From Acetobacteraceae bacterium (GTDB taxonomy: Bacteria; Pseudomonadota; Alphaproteobacteria; Acetobacterales; Acetobacteraceae), in NCBI GenBank assembly GCA_947371015.1, contig CANBNK010000003.1, positions 1 through 64,000 on the forward strand: a stretch of DNA of 64,000 bases. Direction: 5' to 3'. Below, in pieces: positions 44,645 through 52,490 of this stretch (positions are counted from its first letter, which is position 1; each line of letters begins with the position of its first letter). Below the pieces are notes generated by a model that saw only the letters and a program-made list of their open reading frames with translations, made no database searches and was not told where the DNA came from. The translations under genes and the position numbers were made by a program.

Positions 44645-45406
44645 ATGTCCGTCCTATCTCTGGTTTTGTTGGCGTTGCTGCTGCTGGCCGCCGGTGCCGC
44701 CCTGTGGGCGCAGCGCCGCGCCACCACCGCCCTGGCGCGTGCCTCGGCCGCCGAGGCGCGTGGCGCCGGCCATGCCCGCTGCCTGGGGCTGCTGGCGGAG
44801 GAGTTGCAGGGGCCGGGCCTGGCGCTGCTCGGGCTGGCCGGGCGTCTGGGGGACCCGGGCAAGCCGGTGGAGGCCGAGGCACGTCTGGTGCTGCAGCTGG
44901 TCGATGAGGTGAAGGAAGTGCTGGCCGCCAGCGCCGGGCCGCGCAGCCTTTCCGAGGAAAAGGTGGAGTTGGCGCCGCTGCTGCAGGAAGTGCTGGCCGG
45001 GGTGACGGCCCAGCTTGGCCAAGGCCGCCGGCAATGGCGGCTGGCGCAGGATTTTTCCGGGCTGTGCGTGCAGGCGGACCGTCGGGCGCTGCGCGGCGCG
45101 CTGTCCCAGGTGCTGGCCCGGGCGGCGCGGCTGACCCGGGAAGGCGACTGGATCGACCTGCGCCCAGTGGTGACCAGCGAAACCCTGGCGATTGTGGTCG
45201 AGGACGAAGGGGCCGGCCTGGGCGCCGAGGACCTGGCCGCCGGCGCCCCCACCGAGACCGACCGCACCCGCGGCCTCAGCTTCGGGCTGGCCGTGGCGCG
45301 CAGCCTGCTGGAAGCGCATGGCGGCGAGCTGCGGCTGGAAGCCCAGCCCGGCATCGGCGCCCGCGCCTGGCTGATGCTGCCCAGGACGCGGTTGCTGCCG
45401 GGCTGA
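44645..45406 (+). CDS. Histidine-kinase-like protein with degenerate catalytic boxes
   Basis: Membrane-anchored protein of 253 residues: an N-terminal hydrophobic helix (LSLVLLALLLLAAGAALWAQ), a dimerisation-like helix, then a GHKL ATPase-like domain with VVEDEGAGLGAEDL (G1-like) and GLSFGLAVARSLLEAHGGEL (G2-like). The H-box reads LGLLAEELQGP with no histidine, and the N-box (LRGALSQVLARAARLT) lacks the catalytic asparagines. It therefore probably neither autophosphorylates nor binds ATP normally. No response regulator is adjacent. Perhaps a pseudokinase scaffold. Confidence 0.7.
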   Translation: MSVLSLVLLALLLLAAGAALWAQRRATTALARASAAEARGAGHARCLGLLAEELQGPGLALLGLAGRLGDPGKPVEAEARLVLQLVDEVKEVLAASAGPRSLSEEKVELAPLLQEVLAGVTAQLGQGRRQWRLAQDFSGLCVQADRRALRGALSQVLARAARLTREGDWIDLRPVVTSETLAIVVEDEGAGLGAEDLAAGAPTETDRTRGLSFGLAVARSLLEAHGGELRLEAQPGIGARAWLMLPRTRLLPG

Positions 45407-45449
45407 CGCGGGCGGGCGCCGGTTCCCCCTGCGGGGTGCCGGGAGCGAG

Positions 45450-46004
45450 TTAGAATTCCTCGCGCGCCACTTCGCTGACGCGATGGAAGGCGCTGATGGC
45501 GTCGAAGCATTGCTGCCCGATGTCGGCCGGGCTGTCGTTCAGCCGGCCCAGCACGCAATACAGCCGGCCGCGGCCGACATTGCCCTTGGACGCCGCGAAT
45601 TCGAGGTCGGCCCATTCCGGCGCGCCCAGGCGGGTCAGGTCTTCCACCTTCAGCGGCTTCGGGCCGATGCGCTTGCTGTCGTACCATTGGCGCAGCATGT
45701 AGGTGCAGCCATCCGAGGCGACGCCGACGGCGCCCGAATTGTTGCGGTCCAGCGGCGTGTAGGACGCCGACTTGTCCACCAGCTTGATATCGATATCCAG
45801 GCCGCCGCGCAGGCCCTTCGGCCGCAGCAGGGCGCGCCATTCGATCAGGCGGGTTTCCTCGGCCGGCACGGCCTCCACCTTCGACCCCGTGCGGAAGCGG
45901 TTGCCAGCACCCTGGAAACGTTCATCCGTCTGCAGCGCCTCGCGCCACATGCGGAACCAGGTATCCACTTCGCTGCTGGCCTCCACCGGCCTCAGACTCA
46001 ACAA
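45450..46004 (-). CDS. Hypothetical protein, 184 residues
   Basis: Soluble protein starting with TTG at 46004 (GGAAG six bases upstream). Features: WFRMWREALQTDERFQGAGN, LDIDIKLVDKSASYTPLDRN and GRLYCVLGRLNDSPADIGQQ; three cysteines, no membrane segment. I do not recognise it. It lies 69 bases downstream of the CaiB/IpdAB operon, on the same strand. Confidence 0.6.
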   Translation of the reverse strand: MLSLRPVEASSEVDTWFRMWREALQTDERFQGAGNRFRTGSKVEAVPAEETRLIEWRALLRPKGLRGGLDIDIKLVDKSASYTPLDRNNSGAVGVASDGCTYMLRQWYDSKRIGPKPLKVEDLTRLGAPEWADLEFAASKGNVGRGRLYCVLGRLNDSPADIGQQCFDAISAFHRVSEVAREEF

Positions 46005-46072
46005 CTGCTTCTTCCAATCTTGGCTTTGCGGCCGAAGCCTCCCCTCTCGGGAAGGCTCCTGCCCTTGGTTAG

Positions 46073-47293
46073 CTACTTGCGGCGGGTGTCGACCAGCACG
46101 CCGGAAGCGCGCAGGGCCTTCAACTCCTCCACGCCGAAGCCGTGGGCCGCGAGCACCGTATCGGTGTGCTCGGCGAAGCGCGGCGGTTCGGCGCGGGTGC
46201 CGCCCGGGGTACGGGAAAGCTTGATGGGTGTGCCCAGCCCGACATAGTCGCCCAGCCGGCTTACCATCTCCCGATGTGCCGTATGGTCCTGTTGCATGGC
46301 TTCGTCCACATGCAACACTGGCCCCGCCGGTAATCCGGCAGCCAGCATGCGCCGGCAGAGGTCGTGGCCGTCCTCCGAGGCGAAGCGCGCTTCCAGAACT
46401 TCCGTGAGTGCATCACGGTTGATGACCCGCCCGCCATTGGTGGTGAAGCGCGGATCCTTCGCCGTCTCGGGCATGCCGAGGAAGGCGCAGAACTTCTGGA
46501 AGGCGGGGTCGTTGCCGGCGGCGACGAAAATCTCGCAGGTCTTGGTGCGGAACTTGGAATAGGGCACCAGGTTGGGGTGCGGGTTGCCCGTGGCCTTCGG
46601 GCGGTTGCCGTTCAGGAAGAAGTTCGGCGCATGCGGGTGCAGCAGCGCCATGCCGCAGTCGTGCAGCGTCATGTCGCAGTATTGCCCGAGGCCCGACTTG
46701 GAGCGTTCCGCCAGCGCCATCAGGATGGCGATGGTGCTGAACAGGCCGGTGGCGATATCCACGATCGGCGTGCCCAGCCGCGTCGGGCCGCTATCCGCCG
46801 TGCCGTTGATGCTCATCAGCCCGGTCATGGCCTGCAGCACCGCGTCGTAGCCCGGAAAGCCGCCAAGCGGGCCGGTGGCGCCGAAGCCGGAGACGCGGCA
46901 ATGGATCAGGCCCGGGAACTGCTTTGACAGCACGGCCTCATAGCCCAGGCCCCACTTCTCCATGCTGCCCGGCTTGAAGTTCTCGATGAGGACATCCGCG
47001 CCTTCGAGCAGCCGCAGCAGCACCGCCTTGCCCTCGGGCTTGGACAGGTCCAGGCCGACCGACTTCTTGTTGCGGTTGATGTTGATGAAGTAGCTGGCGC
47101 TGCCGTTGTTGTCGAAGGGCGGGCCCCAGTCGCGCACCTCATCGCCCTGCGGCGGCTCCAGCTTGATCACCTCGGCGCCGTGGTCGCTCAGGACCATCGT
47201 GCAGTACGGCCCGCCCAGCACGCGGGTCAGGTCGATGACCTTCAGCCCGGCCAGTGCCCCGGCGGACTTCGCCAGGCCCATTCCTTCACTCAT
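46073..47293 (-). CDS. CaiB/BaiF family CoA-transferase (class III)
   Basis: Family III CoA-transferase of 406 residues, moving CoA between acyl groups through a glutamyl/aspartyl anhydride. LAGLKVIDLTRVLGGPYCTM, DHGAEVIKLEPPQGDEVRDW, SVGLDLSKPEGKAVLLRLLE, DVLIENFKPGSMEKWGLGYE, and the catalytic aspartate in TPIVDIATGLFS. Its ATG overlaps the stop of the IpdB-like gene, so it ends a three-gene CoA-transferase operon. Confidence 0.92.
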   Translation of the reverse strand: MSEGMGLAKSAGALAGLKVIDLTRVLGGPYCTMVLSDHGAEVIKLEPPQGDEVRDWGPPFDNNGSASYFININRNKKSVGLDLSKPEGKAVLLRLLEGADVLIENFKPGSMEKWGLGYEAVLSKQFPGLIHCRVSGFGATGPLGGFPGYDAVLQAMTGLMSINGTADSGPTRLGTPIVDIATGLFSTIAILMALAERSKSGLGQYCDMTLHDCGMALLHPHAPNFFLNGNRPKATGNPHPNLVPYSKFRTKTCEIFVAAGNDPAFQKFCAFLGMPETAKDPRFTTNGGRVINRDALTEVLEARFASEDGHDLCRRMLAAGLPAGPVLHVDEAMQQDHTAHREMVSRLGDYVGLGTPIKLSRTPGGTRAEPPRFAEHTDTVLAAHGFGVEELKALRASGVLVDTRRK

Positions 47294-48042
47294 GCAGCCA
47301 ACTTCCTTCCAAACACACGCGCGCAGAAATCCGGGTAGGTTTCCAGCATCTCGTCACATACCGCGCCGCGCAGCAGCGCCAGTTCCTGGTCGCTCGGCGC
47401 TGGGGTTTGCGGCACCTCGCCGTCAACGTCAAAGTCGAAGCCGGTGGCGGCGCGGATGCTGTCCACCGTCTCCCCGGCATGCACGCTGGCAAGCGAGAAG
47501 CGGGCGCGGTCCGGGTGGAAGCGGAACACGCAGCGCCCGGTCACCAGCGCCTGGGCATGGCCGCGGCGGAACACGCCGGGCGGCGAGACGCCGTTGGCCG
47601 AGATGTTGTCCACCTTCTGCACCAGCACGCGCGGAGAGTGCTCTTCGCGGAACAGGATGATGCGCGGCGTCATCATGTACATGAAGGCGCTGCCGAAGCT
47701 GCCGGGGAAGCGGACGCCCTTCCCTGGCCATTCGCCGGTGCCCACCAGGTTCAGGTTGGCCTCGCCGTCGATCTGCCCGCCGCCCAGAAAGAACAGGTCA
47801 ATGCGGCCCTGCCCGGTCAGGTCGAACAATTCGCGCGTGCCGTCACTGAACGGGTTGCCCTGGGTGCGCGCCAGCAGCGAAAGCCGGATCGGGTAGCCCA
47901 ACTTCTGCGCCAGGTAACAGGCCGCTGCCGGCACCGGGCTGGCGGCTCCCACGGCCACGTGGCGGGCAGTCGGCGCGCTGGGGTCCAGCACCAGGCGGCA
48001 GATCGTCGCCGCCAGGAATTCCTCGGGCTTGCAGTCGCTCAT
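47290..48042 (-). CDS. CoA-transferase beta subunit, IpdB-like
   Basis: Family I CoA-transferase-fold subunit of 250 residues from MSDCKPEEFLAATICRLVLD. It has IDLFFLGGGQIDGEANLNLV and GSAFMYMMTPRIILFREEHS. The usual catalytic-glutamate (ENG) motif is not seen; that fits IpdB-type subunits, which act in ring-opening hydrolysis of cyclic CoA thioesters in mycobacterial steroid degradation. ATGA-coupled to both neighbours. The substrate here is unknown. Confidence 0.8.
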   Translation of the reverse strand: MSDCKPEEFLAATICRLVLDPSAPTARHVAVGAASPVPAAACYLAQKLGYPIRLSLLARTQGNPFSDGTRELFDLTGQGRIDLFFLGGGQIDGEANLNLVGTGEWPGKGVRFPGSFGSAFMYMMTPRIILFREEHSPRVLVQKVDNISANGVSPPGVFRRGHAQALVTGRCVFRFHPDRARFSLASVHAGETVDSIRAATGFDFDVDGEVPQTPAPSDQELALLRGAVCDEMLETYPDFCARVFGRKLAA

Positions 48043-48863
48043 TCGGCGGCCGCCGCGCGGGTCTCGAAGACGTGGATCGCCAGCCACTCGCGGAAGCCCT
48101 CGGCGCTTTTCGCCATGCGGGCGTAGTCGCTGATGTAGGCGGTATCCATGCGGTATTCGTCCAGCAGCGCCACCGGGCGGGCGCCGCGCTCGGCAATGGC
48201 GATGCCGTCGATATAGGTGGCGCTGATGCAGCCTGGCGCCAACGTCTCATCGGCCAGGAAGTCGCCTTCCACCACGCGCTCCACCGTCACCAGGCTGGCC
48301 TTGGAGGCGTGGGCGATGGTGGCGCATTCACGCTTGCGGCCCAGCCAGACATTGCCCTTCGCATCCGCCATCACCGCGTGAAACACGCCGAAATCCGGCT
48401 GCAACGCCGGCAGCAGCACGATGGGGTCACCTGATTCGGCGAAGGGATTGTCCATGACGCGCCAGTCCGGCCGATGCGCCAGGATGTCGCTGCCGATGAT
48501 GCCGCGCAGCGGCATGAAGGGCACGCCCTTCTCGCTGGCCTGCAACATGGTGTGGATGGCCGGGCAGGTGGCGTCCTTCATCTCGATCTCGCCGGCCTTC
48601 AGTGCGGCGGAGAAGCGCGGCGCGAAGCCGGCCTCCCCCAGGGAGACAGCGCTGGTCTCCACTTCTGCCACGCAGCCGGCACCCACCAATATGTCGGTGG
48701 CGAAGCCGGAGGTCGGCACGCCGACCAGGCGCAGCCCGCGCACACCTCGGCGGATCAGCGCCTTGGCCAGCGCCACGGAGGGCAGCGAGTTGTCGGGCGG
48801 CATCGCCAGCCGGCTGCCATCCGGCACGCGGGCGGCCAGGCTTTCCAGGTCGACGAGGCTCAT
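48039..48863 (-). CDS. CoA-transferase alpha subunit, IpdA-like
   Basis: Partner subunit of 274 residues: LAMPPDNSLPSVALAKALIR, GVRGLRLVGVPTSGFATDIL, FMPLRGIIGSDILAHRPDW and VFHAVMADAKGNVWLGRKRE are the family I alpha pattern. GGAGG before the ATG at 48863 marks the operon start. Works with the IpdB-like beta subunit (ATGA overlap) and the CaiB-type enzyme in acyl-CoA catabolism. Confidence 0.82.
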   Translation of the reverse strand: MSLVDLESLAARVPDGSRLAMPPDNSLPSVALAKALIRRGVRGLRLVGVPTSGFATDILVGAGCVAEVETSAVSLGEAGFAPRFSAALKAGEIEMKDATCPAIHTMLQASEKGVPFMPLRGIIGSDILAHRPDWRVMDNPFAESGDPIVLLPALQPDFGVFHAVMADAKGNVWLGRKRECATIAHASKASLVTVERVVEGDFLADETLAPGCISATYIDGIAIAERGARPVALLDEYRMDTAYISDYARMAKSAEGFREWLAIHVFETRAAAAE

Positions 48864-48981
48864 TGGTGGTTCCTCCTGCGGGACAAGCTACCCCCCGGGC
48901 CGGCCCCTGCGAAGGGGCGAGGTGTTCCGCTGGCCGCGGTATCGCATTACGCTGCCCGGCGCGACCCCAAGGGAGGCTTCC

Positions 48982-49374
48982 ATGTTGGCACGTCTGGCAG
49001 CGCTGGTGCTTGTTACGCTTGGCCTGGGCCTCAGCCTGGCCCCGCCGGCCCGGGCGGCCTGGATGTGGACAGGGTGGGAGGAGTTCACCGGCAGCCAGGA
49101 GGAATGCCTGCAAAGCGCCTCCCGCCAATTGCAGGCGATGAACTTCACCGTGACGGTAAACCCGCAGACCACCTTCGGCTGGCGCGGGCAGGATGGCGTC
49201 AGCGTGCGCTGCATCGCCGAGCGCCGGGTCGCGGTGATCTTCGTCTATGCCTCGACCAACTCGGACGAGGGCCGCAGCATTCTGGACCAGATGCGCTCCG
49301 CCTATAAGCCGGGCGGCGCGGCAACGCCGCCCGCGGCGCCGCCGGCGCCCGGCCGCGGCGGCAGCAAGTTCTGA
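48982..49374 (+). CDS. Small secreted protein
   Basis: Protein of 130 residues with a signal peptide (MLARLAALVLVTLGLGLSLA, cleavage after ARA), then WMWTGWEEFTGSQEECLQSA, FTVTVNPQTTFGWRGQDGVS and VIFVYASTNSDEGRSILDQM, ending in a proline/glycine-rich tail. Two cysteines may form a disulfide. GGGAGG lies eight bases before the ATG. Family not recognised. Its TGA overlaps the next ATG by one base. Confidence 0.78.
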   Translation: MLARLAALVLVTLGLGLSLAPPARAAWMWTGWEEFTGSQEECLQSASRQLQAMNFTVTVNPQTTFGWRGQDGVSVRCIAERRVAVIFVYASTNSDEGRSILDQMRSAYKPGGAATPPAAPPAPGRGGSKF

Positions 49375-49922
49375 TGACCCTGAACGGGCCGCGGCTGCGG
49401 CTGCGGCCCATTGCCACGGGGGACGCCGCTGGCTTTGCGGCGCTGAACGCCGACCCGGTGGCGATGCGCCACTTCCCGGCGCCACTCAGGCGCACGGAGA
49501 GCGATGCCGCGTTGGAGCGTGCCCTGGCGCACCACGCCGAGCACGGCTTCGGCGCCCAGGCGGTCGAGTTGCATGACGGCACCTTGCTGGGCTTTCTCGG
49601 CCTGGCGCAGGTGCAGTTTCCCGCGCACTTCGCCCCGGCCGTGGAAATCGGCTGGCGCTTCCTGCCGGCGCATTGGGGCCAGGGCTATGCCGAGGAAGCC
49701 GCCCGGCTGACCTTGGCGCATGGCTTCGGGCCGCTCGGCCTCGACGAGATCGTCAGCTTCACCGTGCCGGCCAACCAGCCCAGTTGGCGGCTGATGCAGC
49801 GGCTTGGCATGCAGGCCGATGGCGGCTTCGACCACCCGCGCCTGCCAGAGGGGCACCCGCTGCGGCCGCATCTGCTGTACCGGCTGGCCCGCGTGGACTG
49901 GCTGGCACGGCTGTTTGGCTGA
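49374..49922 (+). CDS. GNAT-family N-acetyltransferase (RimJ/RimL-like)
   Basis: Acetyl-CoA-dependent transferase of 182 residues: LNGPRLRLRPIATGDAAGFA at the start, IGWRFLPAHWGQGYAEEAAR as the acetyl-CoA loop (Q-x-x-G-x-G/A-like), then FTVPANQPSWRLMQRLGMQA. These acetylate protein N-termini or small amines; the target is unknown. Coupled to the upstream secreted protein gene by a one-base overlap. Confidence 0.9.
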   Translation: MTLNGPRLRLRPIATGDAAGFAALNADPVAMRHFPAPLRRTESDAALERALAHHAEHGFGAQAVELHDGTLLGFLGLAQVQFPAHFAPAVEIGWRFLPAHWGQGYAEEAARLTLAHGFGPLGLDEIVSFTVPANQPSWRLMQRLGMQADGGFDHPRLPEGHPLRPHLLYRLARVDWLARLFG

Positions 49923-49989
49923 GTCGGCGCGGTCCCCGGCTTTCCGCGGCGAGCAAGGCATCGTAGCCTGTCTCGACGAGGAGACGCCG

Positions 49990-50499
49990 ATGACCGTGAC
50001 CAGGCAGGAATTCCGTGACGCGATGGCCCGGTTGGGTGCGGCGGTGAATATCATCACCACCGCGGGGCCGGAGGGTAAGGGTGGCTTCACCGCCTCCGCC
50101 GTGTGCAGCGTGACGGACGACCCGGCGATGCTGCTGGTCTGCATCAACCGCAGCAGCAATTCCGGCGCTGTGGCCAAGGCCAATGGCATCCTGTGCGTGA
50201 ACACCCTGGCCGCGGGGCATGAGGAACTGGCCGGCGTGTTCGCCGGTGCCACCAAGTGCAGCATGGAAGACCGCTTCCTGGTCGGCGACTGGGGCGAATT
50301 GGTGACGGGCGCGCCGGTCTTGCAGGACGCGGTGGTCAGCTTCGACTGCCGCATCACCGACATGGTGGACAAGGGAACCCACACGGTGCTGTTCGCCGAG
50401 ATCCACGCCATCCGCCAGGGCAATGCCGGCGGCCAGGCGCTGATCTACTTCGGCCGCGGCTACCATGGCGTGGGGCAGATGGTGGGCGAGGGCGCGTAG
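49990..50499 (+). CDS. Flavin reductase family protein
   Basis: FMN-binding split-barrel reductase of 169 residues (RutF/HpaC type) supplying reduced flavin to a monooxygenase. MTVTRQEFRDAMARLGAAVN, IITTAGPEGKGGFTASAVCS, VTDDPAMLLVCINRSSNSGA and the GRGYHGVG tail. GAGGAG precedes the ATG. No partner monooxygenase is adjacent; the LLM enzymes are 48 kb away. Confidence 0.92.
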   Translation: MTVTRQEFRDAMARLGAAVNIITTAGPEGKGGFTASAVCSVTDDPAMLLVCINRSSNSGAVAKANGILCVNTLAAGHEELAGVFAGATKCSMEDRFLVGDWGELVTGAPVLQDAVVSFDCRITDMVDKGTHTVLFAEIHAIRQGNAGGQALIYFGRGYHGVGQMVGEGA

Positions 50500-50588
50500 C
50501 GGCGCCAGCCGCTGACCGCATCTGGCGGGTCTGAATCGGCCGGCCCGCCGCCCGATGACCGCAGGTCTGAATCGGCCGGACAGACTAT

Positions 50589-52151
50589 CTACCACTCGCC
50601 CAGGAAGACGCCGGCCTTCTTGTAGCTGTCGGTCCGCAGCTCGATCTCCTGCCACTCCACCGTGGTGCGCCGCTTCAGCCCGGTGAACCAGGCCAGCAGT
50701 CGCTCGCGCAGTTCGTCGCGCACGGCCGTATGGGCAGGGTCGGCGCCGAGGTCGTGGAATTCCTGCGGGTCGGCCTGAAGATCGAACAGTTGCGGCCGGA
50801 AGCCGCTGCTCCAATGCACGTATTTCCAGCGCTCGGTCCGCACCATCCAGGCATGGTGATGCCCGGTCGGTTGCCCCAGCCGCCGGCGCGCACCCTTGAA
50901 GGTCCAGTCCAACTCGCTGAAGGCGGCATCGCGCCATTCGACACCTTCACCGCGCGTGAGCGGCAGCAGCGAGCGCCCCTCCACCACATGCCGCGCCGGG
51001 TCCTGCGCCAGCGCGTCCAGGATGGTCGGCACCACGTCGATGGCCTCCACCAGCCGCGTGTCGGTGCTGCCGCGCGTGGCGTCGGCGGCGGCATCCGGGT
51101 CGTACAGGATGAAGGGCACCCGCTGGATGCAGTCGTGGAACAACTCCTTCTCGCCCAGCCAGTGGTCGCCCAGGTAGTCACCGTGGTCGGCGGTGAAGAT
51201 CACCAGCGTGTCCTGCCAGCGGCCCAGCGCCTCCATCTCCGCGAAGACCCGGCCGAGATGCGTGTCCAACTGGGTGATCAGCCCCTGGTACACCGGCTTC
51301 ACCGTGTCCTGGCATTCCTGACTGCGGAAACTCTCGGCCACTTCCTCATCCTGGAAGGCGCGCATGACGGGATGGGCGGCGTCGCTGCGTTCCTCGGCGG
51401 CGCGCTGCAGCGGCAGGCATTGCTCGGGCGTGTACATGTTGTGGTAAGGCGCCGGCGCCACGTAGGGCCAGTGCGGCTTGACGTAGCTGAGATGCATCAC
51501 CCAGGGGTCGTCGCCCTTGGCGCGCATGAAGTCGATGGCCAGGTCCGTGGTGTAGGCGGTCTCGCTGTGTTCCTCGGCGACGCGGGCGGGCCACTTCACG
51601 TTGCGCATCTTCCAGCCGGAATGCACGCCACCTTCCGGGTCCACTGTGCTGATGACGTAGTCGCTCCAGGGGTCGCGGCTGTCATAGCCCTTGCTGCGCA
51701 ACCACTGAGCATAGGCGCCGTTCGGCTCCGCATGGTGTCCGTCATAGCGGTCGATCGGGCGGAACCAGCCTTCCTCCACCAGCACCTTCAGCTCATCGGC
51801 GCCGTCCAGTTGCAGGCGGTTGATGCCGTGGCGGTCGGGCATCACGTGGGTCTTGCCGCACAGCGTCAGGTCGCGGCCGCTGTTGCGCAGGTGCCAGCCC
51901 AGCGTCACTTCCCCCACCGAAAGCGGCACGCGGTTATGCGTGGCGCCATGGGAGGAAACGTAGCGGCCGGTATAGTAGCTCATGCGGGAAGGCCCGCAGA
52001 TGCCGGACTGCACGAAGCTGTTGGCGAAGCGCACGCCGCGTTTGGCCAGCGCGTCGATGTTTGGGGTTTGGATATGCGGGTGGCCGGCGCAGGCCAGGTG
52101 GTCCCAACGCAGCTGGTCCGACATGATGAACAGCACGTTCTTGATGGCCAT
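50589..52151 (-). CDS. Sulfatase-family hydrolase (possibly phosphonate monoesterase type)
   Basis: Alkaline-phosphatase-superfamily enzyme of 520 residues. KNVLFIMSDQLRWDHLACAG holds metal aspartates; SGICGPSRMSYYTGRY is the CxPxR formylglycine site; later VIFTADHGDYLGDHWLGEKE gives the remaining metal ligands. The motif layout fits arylsulfatases and phosphonate monoester hydrolases; sequence alone does not separate them. No signal peptide, so cytoplasmic. A hairpin and a tiny ORF lie directly upstream and may control it. Confidence 0.9.
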   Translation of the reverse strand: MAIKNVLFIMSDQLRWDHLACAGHPHIQTPNIDALAKRGVRFANSFVQSGICGPSRMSYYTGRYVSSHGATHNRVPLSVGEVTLGWHLRNSGRDLTLCGKTHVMPDRHGINRLQLDGADELKVLVEEGWFRPIDRYDGHHAEPNGAYAQWLRSKGYDSRDPWSDYVISTVDPEGGVHSGWKMRNVKWPARVAEEHSETAYTTDLAIDFMRAKGDDPWVMHLSYVKPHWPYVAPAPYHNMYTPEQCLPLQRAAEERSDAAHPVMRAFQDEEVAESFRSQECQDTVKPVYQGLITQLDTHLGRVFAEMEALGRWQDTLVIFTADHGDYLGDHWLGEKELFHDCIQRVPFILYDPDAAADATRGSTDTRLVEAIDVVPTILDALAQDPARHVVEGRSLLPLTRGEGVEWRDAAFSELDWTFKGARRRLGQPTGHHHAWMVRTERWKYVHWSSGFRPQLFDLQADPQEFHDLGADPAHTAVRDELRERLLAWFTGLKRRTTVEWQEIELRTDSYKKAGVFLGEW

Positions 52152-52201
52152 CTGCGCGCCCCCTGGTTGGGGTGAGGTTAGCGCGATGTCAGAAAACGCA
52201 G

Positions 52202-52231
52202 AAGGCCTCGCCGGCGTCCCGGCGAGGCCTT
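52202..52231 (-). terminator. Terminator/attenuator-like hairpin
   Basis: AAGGCCTCGCCGG and CCGGCGAGGCCTT form a perfect 13-bp stem with a 4-base loop. Read on the minus strand it is followed by CTGCGTTTTCTG. It sits after the tiny ORF and 50 bases before the sulfatase start, so it either ends the transporter operon or attenuates the sulfatase. Confidence 0.7.
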
Positions 52232-52265
52232 CCCATTGCGTCTGCCGTTGCCGGCCGGCGCTAGC

Positions 52266-52343
52266 TCAGGAAGCCGTCCCCACGATGGTGGGAACGGAGA
52301 TCCAGGCCGCGGGCAAGCAGTGCGGCGAAGGGCAATGAGACAC
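52266..52343 (-). CDS. Putative 25-residue leader peptide with strong Shine-Dalgarno
   Basis: GTG start at 52343 preceded by AAAGGAGGTGATCCA, a near-complete complement of the 16S rRNA 3' end at ideal spacing. The peptide begins MSHCPSPHCLPAAWIS and ends VGTAS, with two cysteines and three prolines in the first ten residues. A hairpin follows its stop by 34 bases, then the sulfatase gene. The architecture resembles a regulatory leader peptide; alternatively it is a small expressed peptide or chance. No homologue could be checked. Confidence 0.5.
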   Translation of the reverse strand: MSHCPSPHCLPAAWISVPTIVGTAS

Positions 52344-52490
52344 TGGATCACCTCCTTTCAGTAGGTTTCGGATCACCCCAGCCTGCCTGCCCGCCGCCGC
52401 GTCGCGCAAGTGAATTCGCGCGGCGATTCGCGTCGTTTGGCCTGCGATTCACGCCCTTCGGCACCAGCGCCTCGGACGACCGCGGCCTGG

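Larger units (their letters stand above)
52152..52490. other. Intergenic region between binding protein and sulfatase
   Basis: Contains the tiny ORF (52266-52343), its Shine-Dalgarno and the hairpin at 52202-52231. The remaining 140 bases after the binding-protein stop are open on the minus strand, with an unusual arginine/asparagine-rich reading (GVNRRPNDANRRANSLARRG, then GWGDPKPTERR) that ends just upstream of the tiny ORF; no start or ribosome site supports it as a separate gene. Confidence 0.5.

Noticed and set aside
52337-52351. Possible 16S rRNA 3' end fragment (GGATCACCTCCTTT)
   Set aside because: The match is limited to the anti-Shine-Dalgarno segment with no rRNA sequence beside it; it is better explained as a strong ribosome-binding site on the minus strand.
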